Assembly: GCA_964521575.1 (NCBI GenBank)
Contig: CAZFSR010000010.1
Location: 1 to 64,000, forward strand
From: 79-D21 sp964521575
GTDB taxonomy: Bacteria > Synergistota > Synergistia > Synergistales > 79-D21
DNA: 64,000 nt
Direction of reading: 5' to 3'
The notes beneath the pieces were generated by a model. That model saw nothing but the letters and a program-made list of their open reading frames with translations. It made no database searches and had not been told where the DNA came from. The position numbers and the translations under genes were made by a program. Shown here piece after piece: positions 14,741 to 23,600 of the stretch (its first letter is position 1; each line of letters starts with the position of its first letter).

Positions 14741-16210
14741 ATGTCCGAGAACACGAACGAGCAGTGGTCCAGCCGTTGGGGACTCGTTTTCGCAGCAATG
14801 GGCATGGCCATCGGAACGGGAAACATTTGGCGTTTCCCCCGGGTCGCCGCCACAAACGGCGGCGGGGCTTTTTATATCGCTTATTTTCTGGCCCTGTTCC
14901 TCTGGGCCATCCCCCTCCTTTGCGCAGAAGGAGTCTGGGGAAAGATGTCACGGATGGGAGTCATCGGTTCTTTCAAAGTGATGCTCGGCAAGAAATGGAC
15001 CTGGGTCGGAGCCCTCGTCGCCTGGATCTCCTTGGCCATCGCCTTTTACTACGCGGTCGTCATCGGTTGGTGTATCCGCTACTTCCTGTACGCGGCAACG
15101 GGCGTGCTGAAAGCCGGGACCGACTCAAAGGCCCTATGGGATGCTTTCATCAACAACCCGGTCCAGGGAGCCGTATTCTTCATCATCGCTCTGGCGGCCA
15201 GCATCCTTATCGTTTCCCGCGGAATCCAGAACGGTCTTGAGAAGGCCAACAAGTTCATGATTCCCTCCATCTTCATCCTGCTGATCTTCCTCGCCATCCG
15301 CGCCCAGTTCCTGCCCGGCGCCTGGAAGGGCCTGGAATACCTCTTCACGATCCGCATGGAAGACGTCGTGAAGGGAAAAACCTACCTGGAGGCTTTCACC
15401 CAGGCAGCCTGGTCAACCGGGGCCGGATGGGGGCTTTTCCTGACCTACTTCGTCTATGCCAAGAAGGACGAGGACATTCTCCTGAACTCCACGACGACGG
15501 CTTTTGCCGATACAGCGGCAGCCTCCCTCGCTGGTCTCTGCGTCATCCCGACGATTTTCGCGATCGCGCCCGACCCGATGGCCGCGGTCAAAGCCGGGAA
15601 CAATGGGTTGGCGTTCATTCACCTGACGAACCTGTTCACCCAGATCCCGGGCGGCATCATCATGGCCCTGGCCTTTTTCGCGGCCCTGATCATGGCGGCC
15701 CTGAGCTCCGAGATCTCCATGATCCAGCTCGGCGTGCGTCTTCTCGAGGATGCGGGCTGGGGGACGAAGAAGGCGACCTGGGCGATCGGTGCGGCTTGCC
15801 TCCTCTGCGGCCTGCCTTCCGCCATGTACAACTGGTTCTTCGAGAACCAGGACTGGGTCTGGGGTGTCGGGCTGCTGCTCTCCGGCCTTCTCTTCTCCAT
15901 CGGCGCCATGAAAGTCGGCGTCAGGAAAATCTGGGACGAGTACATCGAACCCTGCTCCGACATCAAGTTCTACTGGATGTGGTGGCTGGTCTGCCTTTTC
16001 CCCGTGTGGTTCGTGATCATCTTCGGCTGGTGGACCATGCAGGCCATCTCCTGGTACCCTGGAGAATGGTACAAATGGCTGCCGATCTCGAAGTACACCT
16101 ACACCGTGGGCACGATGTACTACCAGTGGATCATCGCCGCCGTCGTTTTCTTCTTCCTGAACAACTGGCTGGCGGACAAGACGACCCACAAGCTGGAAGC
16201 AAAGTATTAG
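14741..16210 (+). CDS. Sodium-dependent amino-acid transporter, NSS/SLC6 family
   Basis: Twelve-helix sodium symporter of the neurotransmitter:sodium symporter family, which in bacteria imports amino acids such as Met, Ala, Leu, Trp or Tyr. 489 residues. The first helix has the family signature RWGLVFAAMGMAIGTGNIWRF, part of the sodium and substrate site. Helix 6 region TQAAWSTGAGWGLFLTYF is the matching unwound segment. ATG at 14741 follows AAGGAGG. It is followed after 30 bp by a tiny membrane-peptide gene, as in MetPS-type Met/Ala importers, so methionine or alanine is a reasonable substrate guess, but sequence alone does not decide it. Confidence 0.93.
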   Translation: MSENTNEQWSSRWGLVFAAMGMAIGTGNIWRFPRVAATNGGGAFYIAYFLALFLWAIPLLCAEGVWGKMSRMGVIGSFKVMLGKKWTWVGALVAWISLAIAFYYAVVIGWCIRYFLYAATGVLKAGTDSKALWDAFINNPVQGAVFFIIALAASILIVSRGIQNGLEKANKFMIPSIFILLIFLAIRAQFLPGAWKGLEYLFTIRMEDVVKGKTYLEAFTQAAWSTGAGWGLFLTYFVYAKKDEDILLNSTTTAFADTAAASLAGLCVIPTIFAIAPDPMAAVKAGNNGLAFIHLTNLFTQIPGGIIMALAFFAALIMAALSSEISMIQLGVRLLEDAGWGTKKATWAIGAACLLCGLPSAMYNWFFENQDWVWGVGLLLSGLLFSIGAMKVGVRKIWDEYIEPCSDIKFYWMWWLVCLFPVWFVIIFGWWTMQAISWYPGEWYKWLPISKYTYTVGTMYYQWIIAAVVFFFLNNWLADKTTHKLEAKY

Positions 16211-16240
16211 GCTGCCCGGCTTGAAAAGGAGGACAACACC

Positions 16241-16342
16241 ATGTGGCCTGTGACAATGACGATCATCCTCGTTTGCGTTTTCGGCGGGTTCATCCTTTGC
16301 CTTAAAACCGCCATGAACGCGGAAACCAAAAAGGGGCACTAA
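16241..16342 (+). CDS. MetS-like small subunit of NSS transporter
   Basis: 33-residue open frame starting MWPVTMTIILVCVFGGFILC and ending NAETKKGH, with one hydrophobic helix and a charged tail. It has a strong AAAAGGAGG 8 nt upstream and lies 30 bp after the NSS gene. Size, single helix and position match the MetS / methionine-alanine importer small-subunit family, whose partner MetP needs it for activity in Corynebacterium. Easily missed because of its length. Co-transcribed with the transporter. Confidence 0.82.
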   Translation: MWPVTMTIILVCVFGGFILCLKTAMNAETKKGH

Positions 16343-16364
16343 AGGGGCAATAGCATTAGCAATG

Positions 16365-16401
16365 AAAAAGAGGGAGGGGCGCTCAGCTGCGCCCCTCCCT
16401 C
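16365..16401. terminator. Terminator between the NSS unit and dut
   Basis: A 13-bp perfect stem (16370 to 16401) preceded by AAAAAG on the plus strand, which is a T-run when read from the minus strand. It therefore best terminates dut; it may also stop the convergent transporter transcript. Confidence 0.75.
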
Positions 16402-16424
16402 GGCGTCTCAAAACACCGATCTGG

Positions 16425-16865
16425 CTATTTCGAGCCCGTACTCCCGAAACCACCCGCTTCCCTTTCCGTGGACGACAGGGCCTCCGCCTCTTCCAGATAA
16501 GCCTTGACCACCGGGCAGAAGACCATCTGGGCGATCCGGTCGCCGGGTTCAACGCAGAAGGGGTCTTTCCCCAGGTTCATCAAAATCACCCGGATTTCAC
16601 CCCGGTAATCACTGTCGATCGTTCCCGGCGTGTTCAGGACCATGACTCCTTTTTTCAGGGCAAGTCCGCTTCGGGATCTGACCTGTGCCTCGTACCCCTC
16701 CGGGATTTCGACCCGGAGTCCCGTCCCGACAACTCCCCACGAACCCGGCTGGATCGTCGCGGATTCGGCAGACCGGAGATCCACACCCGAGGAACCGGAA
16801 GTGGCGTACTCGGGCAAGGCCGTTAGGTATCCCTCCCTGGCCACCTTGACCCTAATGGCGTTCAC
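16425..16865 (-). CDS. dut: dUTP diphosphatase
   Basis: Trimeric dUTPase that hydrolyses dUTP to dUMP, keeping uracil out of DNA. 146 residues with the five family motifs: SSGVDLRS, RSRSGLALKKG, LNTPGTIDSDYRGEI, GDRIAQMVF and the C-terminal GGFGSTG. A much longer in-frame extension exists upstream but is antisense-free pnp sequence in another frame. The real start is GTG at 16865, after GGGAGGGG, 14 bp inside the end of pnp, so translation is probably coupled to pnp. Confidence 0.94.
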   Translation of the reverse strand: MNAIRVKVAREGYLTALPEYATSGSSGVDLRSAESATIQPGSWGVVGTGLRVEIPEGYEAQVRSRSGLALKKGVMVLNTPGTIDSDYRGEIRVILMNLGKDPFCVEPGDRIAQMVFCPVVKAYLEEAEALSSTEREAGGFGSTGSK

Positions 16866-19155
16866 CAGGTCCCCTCCCCCGGTCACGAGGACCGCTACCC
16901 CGCCTGTCGTGCCGATCCCCGCCGGGACGACGGTCTCTTCCCTCTCCCTCCGGCCGGCGCGGCCTTTCCGCGGCGGGGCCTGCCGCGGCACTCGCCGCAG
17001 CGATCCTCTCCTCCCTGGCAAGCTCAAGCGCATAGGCTTCCGGATAAAGCTCGGCAAGCCGATGCTCATCGGCCTTTTCCAGCAGCCGGCGCCGTGTCAG
17101 GTTCACCCTGTTCATATCGTCGATCTCTTTCACCATGACAAGGACCATATCGCCCGGCTTGACCGCATCCTCAAGTTTGGGCACATGGTGAGTGCTGATC
17201 TCGCTGACATGCAGCAAGCCCTCCTTGCCTGGAAGAACCTCTATAAACGCACCGAAACTCAACATCCTCGTGACTTTCCCGTAGAAAACTTCTCCGGGCT
17301 CAGCGTCGCGGGTCAGGTCGCGAATGATCTGCAAGGCTTTCTTGGCGGACTCTTCGTTCGTCGCCGCGATGAAAATCCTGCCGTCATCCTCGACGTTCAT
17401 CTTGACACCCGTATCGGCGCAAATACCCCGGATCACCTTTCCGCCCGGGCCGATGACATCCCGGATCGAATCCACCGGGACGCTCGTGGTATACATTCTA
17501 GGCGCATAGGGGGAGAGCTCGGCTTTCGGCTCGCGGATCGCCTTGGCCATCTCACCCAGGATATGCAGGCGCCCCTGCCTGGCTTGCCCCAGGGCTTTCT
17601 CGAGAATCTCCCTCGTGATCCCACCGGCCTTGTTGTCCATCTGGAGCGCGGTGATCCCGAGTTCCGTTCCCGTGACCTTGAAATCCATATCTCCGTAATG
17701 ATCCTCAAGTCCCTGGATATCCGTCAGGACCTCGACCTTGTCGCCTTCCTTGATCAAACCCATTGCGACCCCCGCCACCGGCCTGGGAATCGGTACGCCC
17801 GCATCCATCAGGGCCATGCTCGCCCCGCAAACGGAGGCCATGGAGCTTGACCCGTTCGATTCTAGGATGTCCGAGACCACTCTCACGATGTAGGGGAACT
17901 GCTCTTCCGCCGGCATCAGGCTTCGAACCGCCCTTTCAGCAAGGGCTCCGTGCCCGATTTCACGCCTGCCCGGCCCCCTCATCGGCCGGACTTCACCTAC
18001 GGAATAGGGGGGGAAATTGTAGTGCAGCATGAACCTTTTCGACGGTTCGTCAATCTTCAGGCCGTCGAGGACCTGCTCGTCCTCTCCCATCATCCCGAGC
18101 GTGGTTGTCACCAGGGCCTGGGTTTCACCGCGGGTAAAGAGGGCAGAACCGTGAGTCCTGGGCAGGACTCCGATCTCGCAGGCAATAGGGCGAACCTGGT
18201 CCATGGTCCTGCCGTCGGCACGACGCCGTTCATCCACGGTCATCGAACGCATGGCTTTCTTGACAAGTTCCTCGATCACCGAGGCAATGTAGCGGCCGGA
18301 ATCGGGATACCCGCCTTCCAGAGCGTCCAGGGCTCTTTGCCTGATTTGTGAGATCTTTTCGTTCCGAAGGCCCTTCGCATGGATTCCGACAGCTTCGTAT
18401 ATTTCTCCGTAATAGTCTCTTTTGATCGCTTCGTCGATCTCCTCGATACGAAGCGGAGCGGGAATTTCGACCTTGGGTTTCCCCGCTTTCTCCCTGGCCT
18501 CGAGTTGGAAACGGACCAGTCGCTTGATTTCTTCGTGTCCGAATTCAAGCGCGTCAACCATGAGAGTTTCAGGAACTTCCTTGGCGCCGGCCTCAACCAT
18601 CGTGATCCCGCCCATGTGCCCTGCGAGAACCAGGTCCAGCGTGCTCTGGAGCAGTTGTTCTTCCGTCGGGTTCACGACGAATTGCCCGTCGACACATCCC
18701 ACCCTCAAGGCCGCGACAGGCCCATCCCAGGGAATTTCGGAGAGGGTCAGGGCCATGGATGCGGCATTGATCGCCTGGATGTTCGGAGCATTGACCTGAT
18801 CGACAGAAAGAACCGTCGCAACGACATGGACATCGTTCCTCATGTGCTCCGGGAAAAGAGAACGGATGGAACGATCGATGATTCTAGCGCTCAGGATAGC
18901 CGTTTCCGAGGGGCGTCCCTCGCGCTTAATGAACCCCCCTGGTATTTTACCGGCGGAGTAGAAGCGCTCTTCGAAATCCACCAGGAGAGGAAAGAAATCC
19001 AGTCCTTCCCTCGGTTTTTCGGTCATGCAGGCTGTGACGAGCAAAACCGTCTCTCCGTAGGTGACCTGAACTGCTCCGCTTGCCTGTTTGGCAAGCCGGC
19101 CGGTTTCGAAGGAAAGCGTTCTTCCTCCCACTTCGATTGAAAATGTTTGAACCAT
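16852..19155 (-). CDS. pnp: Polyribonucleotide nucleotidyltransferase
   Basis: Phosphorolytic 3'-5' exoribonuclease of the RNA degradosome. 767 residues: two RNase PH-like domains (FYSAGKIPGGFIKREGRPSE; LHYNFPPYSVGEVRPMRGPG), KH domain (VIGPGGKVIRGICADTGVKM) and S1 domain (GEVFYGKVTRMLSFGAFIEV). After the S1 domain comes a tail of about 50 residues rich in Arg, Gly and Pro (for example RRPEGEGRDRRPGG) that probably adds RNA binding. ATG at 19155 follows AAGGAGG. Lies behind rpsO, the common rpsO-pnp order, but a strong terminator stands between. Confidence 0.97.
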   Translation of the reverse strand: MVQTFSIEVGGRTLSFETGRLAKQASGAVQVTYGETVLLVTACMTEKPREGLDFFPLLVDFEERFYSAGKIPGGFIKREGRPSETAILSARIIDRSIRSLFPEHMRNDVHVVATVLSVDQVNAPNIQAINAASMALTLSEIPWDGPVAALRVGCVDGQFVVNPTEEQLLQSTLDLVLAGHMGGITMVEAGAKEVPETLMVDALEFGHEEIKRLVRFQLEAREKAGKPKVEIPAPLRIEEIDEAIKRDYYGEIYEAVGIHAKGLRNEKISQIRQRALDALEGGYPDSGRYIASVIEELVKKAMRSMTVDERRRADGRTMDQVRPIACEIGVLPRTHGSALFTRGETQALVTTTLGMMGEDEQVLDGLKIDEPSKRFMLHYNFPPYSVGEVRPMRGPGRREIGHGALAERAVRSLMPAEEQFPYIVRVVSDILESNGSSSMASVCGASMALMDAGVPIPRPVAGVAMGLIKEGDKVEVLTDIQGLEDHYGDMDFKVTGTELGITALQMDNKAGGITREILEKALGQARQGRLHILGEMAKAIREPKAELSPYAPRMYTTSVPVDSIRDVIGPGGKVIRGICADTGVKMNVEDDGRIFIAATNEESAKKALQIIRDLTRDAEPGEVFYGKVTRMLSFGAFIEVLPGKEGLLHVSEISTHHVPKLEDAVKPGDMVLVMVKEIDDMNRVNLTRRRLLEKADEHRLAELYPEAYALELAREERIAAASAAAGPAAERPRRPEGEGRDRRPGGDRHDRRGSGPRDRGRGPGERH

Positions 19156-19221
19156 GATCCTTTGAGCCTCCTTGACTCTTCCTAATAGTTTTCTGTCTTG
19201 AAGAGCATATCATACGTTCAG

Positions 19222-19256
19222 AAAAAAAAAGCGAGGACGGCCGCAGCCGTCCTCGC
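19222..19256 (-). terminator. Terminator after rpsO
   Basis: An 11-bp perfect GC-rich stem (19231-19241 with 19246-19256) followed on the minus strand by nine T. A textbook Rho-independent terminator; pnp must have its own promoter or rely on readthrough. Confidence 0.92.
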
Positions 19257-19277
19257 TCATCACGTCGCGCCTGATTT

Positions 19278-19544
19278 TCAGTGCCTGAGACCCAATCTCT
19301 GGATGAGATCCTGATAACGGTTAAAATCCCTGCCCTTCAGATAGTTCAGGAGCTTCCTCCGCTGGCCGACCATCATGAGAAGGCCGCGACGGGAATGGAA
19401 ATCCCGTTTGTGGGTTTTCAGGTGCTCCGTCAGGCTGCGGATCCGGTGGGTCAGGATCGCAACCTGCACTTCCGGAGATCCCGTGTCTGCACCGTGTACC
19501 TTGTACTCTTCGATGATTTTCTGCTTCTCTTCACGCTCGATCAT
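19278..19544 (-). CDS. rpsO: 30S ribosomal protein S15
   Basis: Primary 16S rRNA-binding protein. 88 residues from MIEREEKQKIIEEYK, with the family core HGADTGSPEVQVAILTHRI and HKRDFHSRRGLLMMVGQRRK. ATG at 19544 has GGGGTG upstream. A longer in-frame extension to 19652 does not look like S15 and is not used. Confidence 0.97.
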   Translation of the reverse strand: MIEREEKQKIIEEYKVHGADTGSPEVQVAILTHRIRSLTEHLKTHKRDFHSRRGLLMMVGQRRKLLNYLKGRDFNRYQDLIQRLGLRH

Positions 19545-19744
19545 TGCGACACCCCGTTTTCGAACAAATCCCGAGCCCCAGAATAGGGTCCGAAGCCCCA
19601 ATCCGAGCGCTGGGTCGAAGGACATTTTACCATTGACGGGAAGTTTCTGCAAAAATTCTTCCGTTCCCCCTCGACAAGCTGTTTTTCATGTGATTTAATA
19701 GAATGGAAATCCCAATTTCATTAGAACCGAGAGGGGGATAACCA

Positions 19745-20425
19745 ATGAAACTACTGATCATTGAAGACAATAAGGAACTTGTGGAGGTCCTCTCCGAAGG
19801 ATTCTCCGAAAACGGCTTTACGGTGGATTTCACTTACGATGGGCAGGATGGGCTGAAAAAGGCCCGTTCAGGCGACCACGACTGCATTATCCTGGACCTG
19901 ATGCTGCCCAAGCTCAGCGGTCTCGACATTATCTCCGCTCTGCGCGAAGAAGGCAAGAAAGTGCCGGTGATCATGCTGACCGCACGGGATTCGATCGAGG
20001 ACCGAGTTATGGGTCTAGATCAGGGTGCGGACGATTACCTCATCAAACCTTTCGATTTCAGGGAACTGCTCGCCCGCGTTAACGCCCTGATTCGCAGGAT
20101 CACCGAACCCAAGCCGGCAATGCTGCGCTGCGGCCACCTCACTCTCGACCCTCTCGCAAGGGAGTGCCGTGTAGGGGAAGACACCGTTCCGCTGAGGCGT
20201 CGTGAATTCGATATCCTCGAGCTTCTCATGCGCCACGAAAACCAGGTTTTCACTCGGGACAAGATCATCTCCAACGTCTGGCAGGAAGAATATGAAGGGA
20301 CAAGCAACGTCGTGGATGTCCACGTAAAGTATCTCCGCGACAAACTCCGGCCCTTCGGCCTTGATCTCATGGTGGTGACCGTTCGGGGAGTCGGCTACAA
20401 GGTGGTCTGCCCGGATCAAGCCTAA
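19745..20425 (+). CDS. Response regulator, OmpR/PhoB family
   Basis: Two-component output protein of 226 residues. Receiver domain: acidic pair at E7-D8, phospho-acceptor D51 in IILDLMLPKLSG, LTARDS with the switch Thr, and KPFDFREL with the conserved Lys. C-terminal winged helix: RRREFDILELLMRHENQVFTRDKI and VDVHVKYLRDKL. ATG at 19745 follows GAGAGGGGG. Paired with the histidine kinase 25 bp downstream. Targets are unknown. Confidence 0.95.
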   Translation: MKLLIIEDNKELVEVLSEGFSENGFTVDFTYDGQDGLKKARSGDHDCIILDLMLPKLSGLDIISALREEGKKVPVIMLTARDSIEDRVMGLDQGADDYLIKPFDFRELLARVNALIRRITEPKPAMLRCGHLTLDPLARECRVGEDTVPLRRREFDILELLMRHENQVFTRDKIISNVWQEEYEGTSNVVDVHVKYLRDKLRPFGLDLMVVTVRGVGYKVVCPDQA

Positions 20426-20450
20426 TACTCGGTAGGGGAAAGGGATTTCC

Positions 20451-21320
20451 ATGGACGATGTGCGGGCCGGGGATGGCCAGTCCATCGATAAAACGGGCTC
20501 GAGCCTTGCCCGCGTCCTGGCCGAATATTTCGAAGAGCTGAATTTTGAACATCCTCACCCCCTGCCGCCATTGCCGGGGAAGGGTGAAGATGTGGAGCGC
20601 CTTCAAACCGCTCTGGCCGCATCCTCGAAGCGGCTAAGGCAGGTTATGGGTGATTTGCGCCGTTACACTTCCAACGTCAGCCACGAACTGCTTAACCCTT
20701 TAAGCGTAATCAAGAGCAAGGCAGAAGTCACTCTGATGAAACCTCGATCCACGGAGTTCTACGAAAAGAAGCTTTCCGAAATCATCGATCATGCGGGCAC
20801 CATGAGGGACATGATCGAGGCACTCCTTGAGCTTTCCCGCCTGGATCTGACGGAGAAACCTTTCGATATCGAGCCGGTTGATCTTCAGCAGGTTGCCCAC
20901 TCTGCGTGCCAAGGGCTGAGCCTCATTTTCAACCGGAGGGGACAACAGGTGGAAAAAGAAACCCGGCCTACACTGGTGAAAGGGCGAAGGCCGCTGCTTT
21001 TTACGCTCGCCAGCAACCTGCTTGACAACGCGAGCAAGTATTCCCCCCCCGGTGGGCGGCTCGGCATAAGGACCTATCCGGATGAACCGGCCCATGAATC
21101 GATCCTTGAAGTGTGGGATACGGGCCCAGGAATGTCCGAGGAGGAAATCCGCCAATGCTTTGAACTCTTCTGGCGGGCGGACGGATCGAGGCATATGCCT
21201 GGATACGGGATCGGCCTGCCCCTGGTCTACCGTATAGCCCAGATCCATAACGGAAAGATCGAGATGCGTTCAGGCTCAGGGGGAGGGCTGCTTTTCAGGA
21301 TCCGTTTCCCCGAAGCCTGA
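20451..21320 (+). CDS. Histidine kinase without membrane segments
   Basis: 289-residue sensor kinase partner of the preceding regulator. H-box YTSNVSHELLNPLSVIK with the phospho-His at 78, N-box LASNLLDNASKYSPP (Asn near 189-193), G1 VWDTGPGM and G2 GYGIGLPLVY. The N-terminal 65 residues are hydrophilic, with a proline-rich stretch (HPHPLPPLPGKGED), and hold no transmembrane helix, HAMP or clear PAS domain. A cytoplasmic kinase, or one that takes its input through a partner protein, is likely. ATG at 20451 has AGGGGAAAGGG upstream. A terminator follows directly. Confidence 0.9.
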   Translation: MDDVRAGDGQSIDKTGSSLARVLAEYFEELNFEHPHPLPPLPGKGEDVERLQTALAASSKRLRQVMGDLRRYTSNVSHELLNPLSVIKSKAEVTLMKPRSTEFYEKKLSEIIDHAGTMRDMIEALLELSRLDLTEKPFDIEPVDLQQVAHSACQGLSLIFNRRGQQVEKETRPTLVKGRRPLLFTLASNLLDNASKYSPPGGRLGIRTYPDEPAHESILEVWDTGPGMSEEEIRQCFELFWRADGSRHMPGYGIGLPLVYRIAQIHNGKIEMRSGSGGGLLFRIRFPEA

Positions 21321-21348
21321 ACGCTTTCTTGAGAACCAATCAGGGGAG

Positions 21349-21382
21349 GGGCCGGAAGAAGAAGCTTTCCGGCCCGTTTTTT
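21349..21382 (+). terminator. Terminator of the two-component operon
   Basis: GGGCCGGAA / TTCCGGCCC stem (21349-21357 with 21367-21375) followed by GTTTTTT. Standard form. Confidence 0.88.
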
Positions 21383-21399
21383 ACTGATTTGTTGGCCCT

Positions 21400-22815
21400 T
21401 CAACTGGCTTTCAAGGGCACGAAGGTGGTTCGTCCTTCCCTCCAAACCAGCAGAACCATATTTTTACCCTTTGTCGCATTCAAGGCCGTCTCCCACGAGC
21501 GAACATCCCTGACCGCCACGCCGTTTACTCCCTGTATCACATCGCCGGGGCGTAATCCCGCTCTTTCCGCAGGGGAGGCCGTTTCAACGCTCAGAACGAC
21601 AACCCCCTGCAAGGCTGGCAAATCGAACTTATTCCGGGTTTGCGCATCGGTATTGCCGACCTGCAGTCCCAATCGGTATCCGATTCCCTCTCTGCCCGTG
21701 TTTTTGGAACCCGGCTGGTCAGGCAATTCCTCAAGTCTTACGGAAACGTTCACTGTCTTGCCGTTCCGCAAGATTTCCAGTTTGACCGTATCTCCGGCAC
21801 CCTGCCTCCTGACCGCGCTTGAGAGATCGTCGGGGGTTTTGACGGCAGCTCCCCCGATTCTTTTTATGATGTCGCCGCGCTGAAGCCCGGCCTTTTCCGC
21901 CGGTGAGTTGGGAACGACATCGCTGACCAGCGCCCCGTCTGAAGATTTCAAGTTAAACCCTTCGACGATATCCGGCGTCACCGGTTGCATGTAGACTCCC
22001 AGCCAGGCCCGCTTGACCCGCCCAAACTTGACAAGATCGTTCATGACCTGCTTGGCGACGTTGATGGGTATCGCGAAGCCAATCCCCTGGGCATAGGGAA
22101 CAATGGCCGTGTTGATTCCGATCACCTGGTTTTCCAGGTTGATCAACGGTCCTCCACTGTTTCCCGGGTTGATGGCGGCATCCGTTTGGAAGAAACCGTC
22201 AAAATTGAGTCGTTCAAGCCTGATGCTCCGGTTTTTCGCGGAAATGACTCCTACGGTGACGGTGTGTTCAAGGCCAAAGGGATTTCCGATCGCCACAACC
22301 CATTCTCCGACCTCTGTCCGCTCCGAATCTCCCATCTTCAGGACCGGTAGATTGGAAGCCTTTATCCGGATAACGGCTAGGTCAAAGGTCGGGTCTTTCC
22401 CGACGATCTCGGCATCAAACCGCCGCCCGTCAGCCAAAGTGACTGTAACCGAGTCTGCCCCATCCACAACATGACTGTTCGTCAGGATCATGCCATCCGG
22501 GCTGACGATAAACCCCGACCCCTTCCCCTCCATCGGCACGACACGGGAAAAAAGGTCCATTTGATCCCCGAAGAACTGCCTGAGGATGGGATCGTTCCCA
22601 AACGGGGAAAGTGACTGCCTCACAAGGGTTTTCGTGTCGATGTTCACAACGGCCGGAGAGGACTTCCTGGCGATCGCGGCAATGGGATTTCCGGTGAAGA
22701 CATCTTGCGATACAGCCGGAGCGACGGGCTTGATCGCCTGAGGTGCCATGTAGATGATTCCCATGAACAAGAGCGCAATACCCACAACCATGCCGACTTT
22801 CCTGATTCTTTCCAT
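21400..22815 (-). CDS. HtrA/DegQ-type serine protease with two PDZ domains
   Basis: Envelope quality-control protease. 471 residues: an N-terminal signal or anchor helix (VGMVVGIALLFMGIIYMAP), trypsin-like domain with the triad His115 (LTNSHVV), Asp145 (TFDLAVI) and Ser220 (INPGNSGGPL), then two PDZ domains (SPAEKAGLQRGDIIKRI; SPAERAGLRPGDVIQGV). ATG at 22815 is chosen because GAGGTG lies 6 nt before it; an upstream frame extension lacks such a site. Convergent with the two-component operon. Likely periplasmic, either tethered or released. Confidence 0.95.
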   Translation of the reverse strand: MERIRKVGMVVGIALLFMGIIYMAPQAIKPVAPAVSQDVFTGNPIAAIARKSSPAVVNIDTKTLVRQSLSPFGNDPILRQFFGDQMDLFSRVVPMEGKGSGFIVSPDGMILTNSHVVDGADSVTVTLADGRRFDAEIVGKDPTFDLAVIRIKASNLPVLKMGDSERTEVGEWVVAIGNPFGLEHTVTVGVISAKNRSIRLERLNFDGFFQTDAAINPGNSGGPLINLENQVIGINTAIVPYAQGIGFAIPINVAKQVMNDLVKFGRVKRAWLGVYMQPVTPDIVEGFNLKSSDGALVSDVVPNSPAEKAGLQRGDIIKRIGGAAVKTPDDLSSAVRRQGAGDTVKLEILRNGKTVNVSVRLEELPDQPGSKNTGREGIGYRLGLQVGNTDAQTRNKFDLPALQGVVVLSVETASPAERAGLRPGDVIQGVNGVAVRDVRSWETALNATKGKNMVLLVWREGRTTFVPLKAS

Positions 22816-22891
22816 AGGGCTCACCTCTTCGTCAACGCGTTTTCTTGATTTTACCGGGCTCACGGAAAAGGCGAATCGGCTTTTTTACTGA

Positions 22892-22925
22892 AAAAGGAGA
22901 GGGCCTCGCGAGGCCCTCTCCTTTT
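22892..22925. terminator. Terminator after jag
   Basis: A perfect 15-bp inverted repeat with CGCG loop (22892-22906 with 22911-22925), flanked by A and T runs. It overlaps the jag stop codon and ends the rpmH-to-jag operon before the htrA promoter region. Confidence 0.88.
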
Positions 22926-23595
22926 AGTGTCCGCTTTTCCGTGCATGTCCCGTCTCCCGCGGCCAGATGACGACGCGCCGCTGGGGTTCATCACCAATGG
23001 ATCGCGTTTCAACCTCGGGGTGCTCTTTCAGGGCAATATGGACAACCCGCCGTTCCCAGCTCGTCATGGGCTCCATCGTCACCGGACGATGACGCCGTAC
23101 CGCCTCCCTGGCAGTTGACAAGGCTACCCTCTTGAGGTTCTGTTCACGCCTTTCCCTGTAACCGTCGCTATCCAGCCTGATGGGCCGTGAAGGGCCGATT
23201 TCGCGCGAAACCAGGTTCAGCAGGTATTCCAGGGCTTTCAGTGTTTCCCCGTATTTCCCGATGATGATGCCCGCATCAATTCCGGTGAGGTTCAAGATCC
23301 CCTCCTCGCCGACTTCGATCCCGACGTCCATTTCCATAAGATTCAGGATATCGAAGAGGATGCTTTTATGCCTGAGAAGATCAAGGTCCCCAGCGGGAGT
23401 CAACTGCACGCGGGTTTTTCTCGAAAAGAGCCCGAGGAACCGTTTTCCTTCCTCCAAGACCTGAACGTCTACATCCTCTGGCCGAATGTTCCACGTCCGG
23501 GCCGCATCCTCTATGGCGTTTTCCAACGAATCCGTTTCGACGATCAAAGATTCGTGGGCATCCATCTCCTCTTCCCTTTCCTTCTCGCGGGGCAT
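22924..23595 (-). CDS. jag: RNA-binding protein Jag/KhpB
   Basis: RNA-binding protein of about 223 residues with an N-terminal Jag domain (DSLENAIEDAARTWNIRPED; GKRFLGLFSRKTRV), a KH domain (GIDAGIIIGKYGETLKALEYL) and a C-terminal R3H domain (REAVRRHRPVTMEPMTSWERRVVH). In Gram-positives KhpB pairs with KhpA and affects cell division. ATG at 23595, five bases past the yidC stop, is preferred; ATG at 23565 with AAGGGAAGAGGAG before it is an equal rival. Last gene of the rpmH-rnpA-yidD-yidC-jag operon. Confidence 0.92.
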   Translation of the reverse strand: MPREKEREEEMDAHESLIVETDSLENAIEDAARTWNIRPEDVDVQVLEEGKRFLGLFSRKTRVQLTPAGDLDLLRHKSILFDILNLMEMDVGIEVGEEGILNLTGIDAGIIIGKYGETLKALEYLLNLVSREIGPSRPIRLDSDGYRERREQNLKRVALSTAREAVRRHRPVTMEPMTSWERRVVHIALKEHPEVETRSIGDEPQRRVVIWPRETGHARKSGH

Positions 23596-23600
23596 GGGTC

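Noticed and set aside
15413..16552. 379-codon open frame antisense to the NSS transporter and dut end
   Set aside because: His/Asp/Gly-rich shadow typical of antisense to membrane-protein genes; crosses a terminator.
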